64,000 bases of DNA from Amycolatopsis decaplanina DSM 44594. Its GTDB lineage: Bacteria > Actinomycetota > Actinomycetes > Mycobacteriales > Pseudonocardiaceae. Positions within the stretch are counted from its first letter, which is position 1. Each line of letters opens with the position of its first letter. Below are positions 1 to 6,174 of the stretch, piece by piece. The stretch lies in contig NZ_AOHO01000014.1 of NCBI RefSeq assembly GCF_000342005.1, positions 62,001 through 126,000 on the forward strand. The letters run 5' to 3'. Both the position numbers and the translations under genes were made by a program. The notes below the pieces were generated by a model, which was given only the letters and a program-made list of their open reading frames with translations, had not been told where the DNA came from and did no database searches.

Positions 1-334
1 CCCACCGCACCGCGTGGTTGTCGCCACTGGCCGTGCGCGCCCAGCCGACGATCGTGCCGTCATCATTGATCGCACGAGCACGGCTCTCGCCGCCGCCGAG
101 GGTGCCCAGCTCGGTGATCCGGCCCGCCGGGTCCCACCGCACCGCGCGCCTGGGATAGGACACAGAGGGCGGCTGGCCGTTGACCGTGCCGTCGGCAGCG
201 ACAGCCCGCACCGGAACACTGACAACCAATCCTGCCGCCACCGCTGCTGCGGCCCCGATACCGAAGGTCCGCAGCCCCCATGCACGACGTCGCGGAAACA
301 GCGCCTCCGCTCCCCATCGTCGGGGTTTCCTCAC
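1..334 (-). CDS. Secreted HAF-repeat protein, 5' part only
   Basis: This is the N-terminal 111 residues of a protein that runs off the left edge of the window. The GTG start at 334 follows a strong GAGGAGGAGG ribosome binding site. A basic, Arg-rich N-terminus is followed by a hydrophobic stretch (about residues 24-42) and an AVAAD-type signal peptidase site near residue 46. The mature part then enters a motif of the HAF repeat family (LGTLGGGESRARAINDDG, then VGWARTASG and HAVRW). Such proteins are extracellular and probably beta-propeller-like; their function is not established. It is divergent from the gene at 579. The fold is inferred from the repeat alone. Confidence 0.75.
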   Translation of the reverse strand, partial: MRKPRRWGAEALFPRRRAWGLRTFGIGAAAAVAAGLVVSVPVRAVAADGTVNGQPPSVSYPRRAVRWDPAGRITELGTLGGGESRARAINDDGTIVGWARTASGDNHAVRW

Positions 335-578
335 GTAATTCCTCCTCCTCACGGGAAATGCGTGACACGGCCACCACCTACTGCAGCACGCTCGGAACAC
401 GAGCACAGGGGCCACAAGAGGCACAAAGTGTCACCTGGCGCCAAGTCGCCAAGCGCCGTTCGCCTGAGCGTGAACGCGGTGGGCGAATGTCCGCGCTCCG
501 CTCAAGCCCTGCTACTCCGCGTAATACTCCTGATCACTCGCAGAGGGCAGTATTTGCCACCTGCTCGGAGGAAGGCGG

Positions 579-1583
579 ATGCACCCTGTTCGTCCACAAG
601 TACGTGTGATGGTCGAGTTGCTTGATTCCGTCACACCGACCGGCAAGATCCTCCCCGCGCTCGTCCGAACTGCCGCGCGGGCCGCGTACTACGGCCGCAC
701 CTTGTGGCTCGACACCACTTGGCTGGGAGCCGACAGTCCGCTCGCCCGGCAGCCGGGAGGGGTGTTCGAGTTCCTCGACAATGCCATCGAGTCCGCAGCA
801 CAGTTGGAACACGGACTTTTCGCACCTGACGTCGCCTACCTGGTTCCCGTCGTCTCACTCGACGCGACAGAGGACGAGTTGCGCAGAGTGCATCTTCTGC
901 TCGAACACAAGGATCGCGACATCGTCATCCGGCTCCCTCACCTGGGCAGGCCACCGCACGAACTCCTCAGGCGGATCGACTCGATCATGCGGTCGACCGG
1001 CACGCGCCAGGGACGCGTCCATGCGATCATCGACGCCGGCTTCGTCGAAACCGTCCGTTCGAGCCAAGCCACCGCGGCAGCCGAGACCGCCTCAGCGTTG
1101 TCAGACCTGCTCGGCCCCGCCACGACGACGCTTCTGGCCGGATCGATCCCAGCCGAACGAACCACCTACGCGACGACCGAACGTGATCGCCCAGAAGTCA
1201 CCCTCTGGAACGAGGTGCGTCACGCTCACGCGAACGACGTCAACTACGGCGACTATGGCGTGACGCATCCAAGACCACCGAAATCCGACGGCAACGCAAG
1301 AACCCCTGACCCGTACCTCTGCTACACGGTGCCGGGGAAGACCGTGATGCTGCGCCGCGAAGTCGAAAAGGACGACGTTCCCGCCGATCGATTCACAGAT
1401 CTGGTCGAGGAACTGGTCGAAAGAAACGACTTCGCCGGGCCGGACTACTCGTGGGGAGACCATGAATTGACGCGATGCCGGCGCATCGGCGGGAAGACCG
1501 CCGGCTCGGTGCCTCGCTGGGTCGCCATGGCCACCTCGCACCACCTCGAACACGTGGCGCGGAGAACAGCCACCGACCTCTGA
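579..1583 (+). CDS. Beta family protein (phage T4 beta-protein-like)
   Basis: A 334-residue cytoplasmic protein with no signal or membrane segment. The ATG at 579 follows GGAGGAAGGCGG, which settles the start. Features that suggest the Beta_protein family are the length, the central LWNE motif, and the C-terminal block ending in ATSHHLEHVARR, typical of the conserved His-rich end of that family. The family is named after a phage T4 protein and is scattered in actinobacteria; its role is unknown. The gene stands alone, divergent from the HAF-repeat gene and convergent with the small unknown gene that follows. The family assignment is from memory of the pattern and is moderate. Confidence 0.5.
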   Translation: MHPVRPQVRVMVELLDSVTPTGKILPALVRTAARAAYYGRTLWLDTTWLGADSPLARQPGGVFEFLDNAIESAAQLEHGLFAPDVAYLVPVVSLDATEDELRRVHLLLEHKDRDIVIRLPHLGRPPHELLRRIDSIMRSTGTRQGRVHAIIDAGFVETVRSSQATAAAETASALSDLLGPATTTLLAGSIPAERTTYATTERDRPEVTLWNEVRHAHANDVNYGDYGVTHPRPPKSDGNARTPDPYLCYTVPGKTVMLRREVEKDDVPADRFTDLVEELVERNDFAGPDYSWGDHELTRCRRIGGKTAGSVPRWVAMATSHHLEHVARRTATDL

Positions 1584-1640
1584 CTCGACGTGTCGACGTC
1601 AACGGCACGGTTCGTCTTCGGGAGCCACCGTCGGCCGCCC

Positions 1641-1970
1641 TCAAGCAGTGGCGGCGGGATCGTGGATCCAGCAAAGCTCCCCCGTCGCCGGAAACTCCCC
1701 CAGCGCCTTGACCTCGCAGGCAAGCCGCGAGAGAACCTCGTCCTTCGATCCCGGCCACGCCACGAAGTCGCGATCCTCGCCCACCAGGTCGCCGGGGACC
1801 GCGCCTCGGTCGATCAGAGCGCTGACCACCGAGAGCAGTGCCGCGGTCGTCTCCGTGAACGTCGCGCCTTCGCCCACCTTCGCCGCTGCCATGGCGACTA
1901 CGACCGAGAGGCCGACCCGGTCTTCTCGCGCGTAGCGGAGCAGGGACTCCAAGCCCTCTTCATCGGACAT
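1641..1970 (-). CDS. Small acidic protein of unknown function
   Basis: A 109-residue, acidic, all-alpha-looking protein that I do not recognise. The ATG at 1970 is preferred because a CAGGGGG ribosome binding site lies about six bases upstream; a GTG two codons earlier is less well placed. The C-terminus is richer in Trp and Pro (FVAWPGS, ELCWIHDP). It lies 26 bp downstream of the gene ending at 1997 on the same strand, so the two are probably co-transcribed. Size and acidity are like those of an immunity or antitoxin partner, but nothing in the sequence proves this. Confidence 0.6.
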   Translation of the reverse strand: MSDEEGLESLLRYAREDRVGLSVVVAMAAAKVGEGATFTETTAALLSVVSALIDRGAVPGDLVGEDRDFVAWPGSKDEVLSRLACEVKALGEFPATGELCWIHDPAATA

Positions 1971-1996
1971 GTTCACCCCCCTGGGCCATGAGCCCA

Positions 1997-2629
1997 TCAG
2001 CGAAAAGCGATGCCGTACTGCTCTCGCGGACGACAAGGCCCCCGAAACGTGTGCTCTACGACGCCTCGCCGGATCTCGAGCAGACGCCGGTCGCCGGCGG
2101 GCGGCCGGACCATGCGCTCGTACTCGGTCTGTTCCGCGTACCACCAGCAGGCCTCGGGGACGCGGTCGTCGAACGTGATGCTGACGTTCAATCCTCCGGT
2201 CACCTTGCCCTCACCGTCGACGACACCCGGCGCGATCCCGTGATGGTCGACGTCGACGTTGATCCACTGTCTCTCCTCGTCGAGATCGTCCTCGCACACA
2301 AGGGAAACGAACTCGTGCCGTTCTCCTTTGCGCAGTGGCTTCGGGAAGCGCAGGTCCACGGCATCCGGCGAAGTCTCGACGCGGCAACCGAAGATCGCTT
2401 TGACCGGAACCGACTCCGGATCGCCGGTCCACCCGGCCGGAGCCCGCGCCACGTAACCGTCGACGCCGTCCTCGCAGGCGACGACGGTTCGCACCGCCAG
2501 CCGGCGATATGCCCTGCCGCGCCGCATTTCCACGTCCACCAGCAGGCGTTCCACGAACACGGGCTGCGGCAGGCGGACGGACGCCCGAGGCTCCGGGAAC
2601 CGGCTTGGCGGCCCCACCCTTGACGACAA
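1997..2629 (-). CDS. Hypothetical protein, probable beta-rich domain
   Basis: A 210-residue soluble protein with many charged and aromatic residues and no signal peptide. The TTG at 2629 is chosen because an AGGAGGAG ribosome binding site sits about five bases before it. The alternation of hydrophobic and polar residues (for example INVDVDHHGIAPGVV and GGLNVSITFDD) suggests beta strands. A Cys-Trp-Trp-Tyr cluster lies near residue 160. I do not recognise the family. It is the first gene of a likely two-gene unit with the small acidic gene at 1641-1970, and is divergent from the DUF6734 gene, with a perfect 16-bp palindrome in the shared upstream region. Confidence 0.65.
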   Translation of the reverse strand: MSSRVGPPSRFPEPRASVRLPQPVFVERLLVDVEMRRGRAYRRLAVRTVVACEDGVDGYVARAPAGWTGDPESVPVKAIFGCRVETSPDAVDLRFPKPLRKGERHEFVSLVCEDDLDEERQWINVDVDHHGIAPGVVDGEGKVTGGLNVSITFDDRVPEACWWYAEQTEYERMVRPPAGDRRLLEIRRGVVEHTFRGPCRPREQYGIAFR

Positions 2630-2695
2630 GAAACTCCTCCTGACCGTGAAAGATCAGAACCGGCGAAGGCTTTCACCGGTCGTCGCGCGCCCCAA

Positions 2696-2711
2696 GGTGT
2701 ACTAGTACACC
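2696..2711. promoter_or_regulatory. 16-bp perfect palindrome, putative GntR-type operator
   Basis: GGTGTACTAGTACACC is perfectly self-complementary. It lies in the 102-bp region between divergent genes starting at 2629 (-) and 2732 (+), only 20 bases before the plus-strand start. The GTAC-N-GTAC-like core resembles operators bound by dimeric GntR/HutC regulators. No such regulator is encoded in this window, so the cognate factor is unknown. Confidence 0.5.
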
Positions 2712-2731
2712 ACATCCGACGGGTTCGACAA

Positions 2732-3805
2732 ATGGCCGTCGTAACGTTCGATCACCCCGGCCCGAACCACTTCGCGATGCCGTACTACGGATATGGTCCC
2801 GGTACCGCGGCCGCCATCGGCGGCCATCTGCTCGCGCCCGGGTTCCCCCGGTACAGCGGATACGGCGAGGTCACCGAGCCTGATTGGCGTCCCCCACCGG
2901 TCCGCGTGGTCCGTCCGGGTGACCGGGCCGCGCGCCCGATCCGCCGGGCGGTCTGGTCGTTTTGGAGCATCCCGTACCGGAGGCAGCACGGCAGACATTG
3001 GCCCAGCGATTTCTTCCACGCGTTGTCCTGGATCCTGTCGTTCCGCCTCGCGTCCCGCCTCTTCCCCACGACTGCGTTGGTGACCGACGACTGGGGACAC
3101 GAACTTCTCGTAGACCGGCTGCGACTGCCGTTCGACGACATCTCCCTGTCGTTGAACGGACTCGCCGGGCAGAACCCGTCGTGGTGGGCGCTCGGGAAGC
3201 TGCACGCGTACCGGGAGCAGCGCGAACCGTTCCTGCACATCGACAACGACGTGTTCCTCTGGCGAGGGTTCCCGGCCGAAGGGCTCGACGGGGAGATCGT
3301 CGCGCAGAATCCCGAGCACGCACCGGCTTCCGATGCCGGCTACTACCGGCCGTCGGCCGTCGCCGCGGCGATCCGGAGCATCGGCGGTTTCCTGCCGAAG
3401 GAATTCGGCGACTACATCGGGGACGCCGCCCTCTGCACCGGAGTTATCGGCGGCACGGCGATTCCCCTGCTCCGCCACTACGCCGATCTCGCCATCCGCA
3501 TGGTGGAGTCGGCCGAGAATCAGACGGCCTGGCGACGGCTCGCGCCGCTCGAGGATTACAACCTGGTTGTCGAGCAGTACCTTCTCGGCGCGGTGTGCTG
3601 GGGCGGCGGCACCACGGACGTGCAGTGCGTCTTCGGTTCGCAGCACGACACATTCCGCGAAGACATCGCCGTCGCCCAGAAATTCACGCATCTCATCGCG
3701 TCCGCGAAAAGCGATCTCCGCTACATGCACTGGCTGACGGAGCGAGTGAGAAACCATTTCCCCGCCGACTTCGAGATCGCTCGACGACTATTCGGCGATC
3801 AGTAA
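2732..3805 (+). CDS. DUF6734-like protein, possible glycosyltransferase fold
   Basis: A 357-residue soluble protein. The core begins near residue 71 with RRAVWSFWS, a motif I associate with DUF6734. It continues with a segment that looks like the nucleotide-sugar-binding half of a GT-A glycosyltransferase: TALVTDDWGHELLVDRL, then FLHIDNDVFLW. In the latter, Asp171-Asn-Asp173 sits where GT-A enzymes carry their metal-binding DxD. No membrane segment is visible. The first 70 residues are Gly/Pro-rich and poorly conserved in style. The ATG at 2732 has no clear ribosome binding site, so the true start could be later. Enzymatic activity is inference; the substrate is unknown. Confidence 0.65.
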   Translation: MAVVTFDHPGPNHFAMPYYGYGPGTAAAIGGHLLAPGFPRYSGYGEVTEPDWRPPPVRVVRPGDRAARPIRRAVWSFWSIPYRRQHGRHWPSDFFHALSWILSFRLASRLFPTTALVTDDWGHELLVDRLRLPFDDISLSLNGLAGQNPSWWALGKLHAYREQREPFLHIDNDVFLWRGFPAEGLDGEIVAQNPEHAPASDAGYYRPSAVAAAIRSIGGFLPKEFGDYIGDAALCTGVIGGTAIPLLRHYADLAIRMVESAENQTAWRRLAPLEDYNLVVEQYLLGAVCWGGGTTDVQCVFGSQHDTFREDIAVAQKFTHLIASAKSDLRYMHWLTERVRNHFPADFEIARRLFGDQ

Positions 3806-3883
3806 CGAAAGAGCGACGAATACAACCTCCCCGGTGTCCGGGACGTCTCTCCGGAACCAACTCTCCAGCAGGAGGTCGTCGCC

Positions 3884-4378
3884 ATGGCCATCAACCTCCG
3901 GCGCGTGCTCGGGGCGCTCGCCGTCACCGCCCTCATGCTGACCGGCGCCATCGCCGCGGTCGCGCCCGCTTCGGTCGCGGCACAGACGATCCCCACGATG
4001 ACGGGGATCCGCACCGGTCAAAACCCCGGATTCGACCGGATCGTGCTCGACCTGACCGCCGGCCCCCCTCCCACTGTCCGGTACGACCTCGTCGACGAAT
4101 TGATCGCCGACGGCTCGGGTGAGATCGTCTGGCTGACCGGGGAATTCTTCATCGCGGTCACCGCGACCCCGGCGGCCGCGCACGACGACGCCGGGAATCC
4201 CACCTATCCCGGTCCGCAGAAGTTCCGGACCCGGAATCTGCGCAATGTCATGGCGGTCGCGGTCACCGGCGACTACGAGGGCACCTTGTCCATCGGTCTC
4301 GGCGTCCGGTCCAGGACACCGGTCACCGTGTTCACCCTGACGTCGCCGAACCGCGTCGTCATCGATGTCCGTCATTGA
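3884..4378 (+). CDS. Secreted AMIN-like domain protein
   Basis: A 164-residue exported protein. Residues 1-33 form a classical Sec signal (basic start, hydrophobic core LAVTALMLTGAIAAVA, Ala-X-Ala cleavage near SVAAQ). The mature part has the pattern of actinobacterial AMIN-like domains: an early GFDRIVLDL strand and a closing NRVVIDVRH strand. Related AMIN domains target periplasmic or cell-wall proteins to the envelope; binding here is inferred. CAGGAGG precedes the ATG by about ten bases. It is followed on the same strand, after 190 bp, by the HEAT-repeat and HExxH genes. Confidence 0.7.
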   Translation: MAINLRRVLGALAVTALMLTGAIAAVAPASVAAQTIPTMTGIRTGQNPGFDRIVLDLTAGPPPTVRYDLVDELIADGSGEIVWLTGEFFIAVTATPAAAHDDAGNPTYPGPQKFRTRNLRNVMAVAVTGDYEGTLSIGLGVRSRTPVTVFTLTSPNRVVIDVRH

Positions 4379-4471
4379 TCACGAGCGGGAGTCCGTGAAA
4401 GCTTTTCGATCGCCGCACGACTTCCGGTGAGCAAAATCCATTTCGGATTCCCGCGGTGAAAATCCCGGCCT

Positions 4472-4490
4472 GCCCCAAGGGGCGATTTTT
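4472..4490 (+). terminator. Weak intrinsic terminator
   Basis: A short GCCCC/GGGGC inverted repeat is followed by a run of five T residues, about 95 bp after the AMIN-like gene. The loop is very small, so it may only attenuate transcription into the HEAT-repeat gene. The surrounding 190-bp gap (4379-4568) is less GC-rich than its neighbours. Confidence 0.35.
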
Positions 4491-4568
4491 CGGAAAATCA
4501 GGTATCTGCCGCCCGGGACAGCGTTCCTTCCTTCCGTCAGCATCACCGCCGCCGCGAAGGAGAACCTC

Positions 4569-5294
4569 ATGCCGACCCCACGCAATCCCGATACCCCGTC
4601 CTTGGGCCCGGGTGGCGACAACCTCGAAGCGGGCCCGGGCAGTTCGGGCCTGGGAAGCTTCTCGAACAGCGAAATCGGCGAACTGGTGACCCGGGCCGCC
4701 GAAACCATGGCCGCGTCCGGTGAGGACGCCGAGCGCAATTACCAGCGGAGCCTCGACCGGCTTCGCGAGCAGGCGGACGACGTCGTCCCGGCACTCGGAG
4801 CGCAGTACGACGCCTTGTCCGAGGACCAGTACCTGGAGCGGTGGGGCCTGGTCCAGCTGCTCACCGACCTGCGGCATGCCGCCGCCGTTCCGGTGCTCGA
4901 AAACGTGCTACGCCGGCCGATCCCGCCGGAGCGTTCCGACGACCCCGCACACGGGATCAGCACCGTCGGCGAAGAGGTGATCATCCGCACCACCGCCGTG
5001 GAAGCGTTGGCGCGCTTGGCATCCGCCGGGGACAACACGGCCAAGGAACTACTGCTGCGGCAGGTCCGGCACGAGGTGTTCACGGTACGGCGCGCGGCGG
5101 TCCAGGCCATCGCCGAGACCGGGGACACCGAACTCACCGCCCAGGTGCGCGAGGCGCTCAGCGGCACCGGGGACGAACGTTTGCTGAACATCCGGCGGGT
5201 CGACGTCCGCGGTGTCCCGCAGGCGGTCGGCGGCCGGTACGTGAAGGACTCGCGGACCGACGACGTGCCCCCGCCGGAGCCCCCGCGCTCCTGA
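4569..5294 (+). CDS. HEAT-repeat protein
   Basis: A 241-residue cytoplasmic protein. The ATG follows AAGGAG. The first 45 residues are low-complexity and Gly/Ser/Pro-rich. From about residue 75 the sequence consists of paired helices typical of HEAT repeats, for example ERWGLVQLLTDLRHAAAVPVLENVL, IIRTTAVEALARLA and VFTVRRAAVQAIAETGD. HEAT arrays are protein-protein scaffolds. The gene ends 36 bp before the HExxH gene, so the two are probably co-transcribed and the HEAT protein may be its partner. The partnership is inference. Confidence 0.75.
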   Translation: MPTPRNPDTPSLGPGGDNLEAGPGSSGLGSFSNSEIGELVTRAAETMAASGEDAERNYQRSLDRLREQADDVVPALGAQYDALSEDQYLERWGLVQLLTDLRHAAAVPVLENVLRRPIPPERSDDPAHGISTVGEEVIIRTTAVEALARLASAGDNTAKELLLRQVRHEVFTVRRAAVQAIAETGDTELTAQVREALSGTGDERLLNIRRVDVRGVPQAVGGRYVKDSRTDDVPPPEPPRS

Positions 5295-5330
5295 ACCGAA
5301 CGAATTCCTTCTACAGACAGGTGATCTCCG

Positions 5331-6017
5331 ATGGCCACTTGCAGCTACACCGTGCCCGACAAGAACGTGACCGGGGACAATTTCTACGGCGCCTCGATCT
5401 GCAATCAGACCTACATCGACTACTTCTGGAACACCTACGGTTTCGCGGGCAACAAGGACTACTGGGACGACGGCTTCGGCTGGGAAGACGCGTGCAACAC
5501 CGACAAGCCGCTGGCCCGGACGTTCAACGCGTGCTACCTCCTGACCTATTCGGCACAGGACTACCAGAACGACGCCTATTCCGGGGCGATGCTGAACTGG
5601 GCGCGCCGCTACGTCCGCGACAACTGCGACGACCTCCGCTCGCTCTGCGGCGACGGAAGTGCCATCGCGCGATCGTTCAAAGGGGCGTTCGTCGACGACC
5701 GGATCGAGTTGTACCTGGGCTTCTGGTACTCCAAGGACGTTCCCGGCCGCGCCGAGACGCTGATCCACGAATCACGGCACCAGGGCGGGAAGCCGCACAA
5801 CGCGAACTTCCCGGCGGGTTCGGTGTTCGGTGCCGGCAAGAGCGGGGCCGACTCCACCTGGGGCTACGAGGGCGCTTGGATGTACGGCGCGCTCTACCTG
5901 TGGTGGTTCTACGCCCAGGGCGCCCGCACGACGTCGGCGTTGCGTGAACGGGCCCGCCAGCGCGGGAATCTCGTGATCGACAACGCCTTCGCGACCCACC
6001 CCGGTTTCAACATCTGA
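5331..6017 (+). CDS. Putative HExxH-type metallohydrolase, unknown family
   Basis: A 228-residue protein without a signal peptide. Its key feature is the zincin motif His146-Glu-Ser-Arg-His150 (LIHESRHQGGKPH), which could supply two zinc ligands and the catalytic glutamate. Candidate third ligands are His156 and Glu180 (in WGYEGAW). The N-terminal half is rich in Trp, Tyr, Asn and Cys (YFWNTYGFAGNKDYWDDGFG), and the C-terminal part has an aromatic helix (ALYLWWFYAQG). I cannot place it in a named family. The start follows AGGTGATC. A strong hairpin closes the unit just downstream. Proteolytic activity is not shown; substrate and location are unknown. Confidence 0.6.
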   Translation: MATCSYTVPDKNVTGDNFYGASICNQTYIDYFWNTYGFAGNKDYWDDGFGWEDACNTDKPLARTFNACYLLTYSAQDYQNDAYSGAMLNWARRYVRDNCDDLRSLCGDGSAIARSFKGAFVDDRIELYLGFWYSKDVPGRAETLIHESRHQGGKPHNANFPAGSVFGAGKSGADSTWGYEGAWMYGALYLWWFYAQGARTTSALRERARQRGNLVIDNAFATHPGFNI

Positions 6018-6031
6018 GCCGCGACCGACAG

Positions 6032-6058
6032 GCCCTCTCGCACTGCAGGCGAGAGGGC
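6032..6058 (+). terminator. Intrinsic terminator after the HExxH gene
   Basis: A perfect 10-bp stem (GCCCTCTCGC and its complement) with a 7-nt loop starts 14 bases after the stop codon at 6017. It is followed by a short T/C-rich tract rather than a full T run. Confidence 0.75.
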
Positions 6059-6174
6059 TCTGCCACGGAATACCTCCGATGACTTGAGCCATGTCCCGCT
6101 CATCGGGGCTTGACCATCGAGATCTCTGCCGCAATCATCGGATCTCTCGGTAACCATGCCTTGGATGAGAGCGG

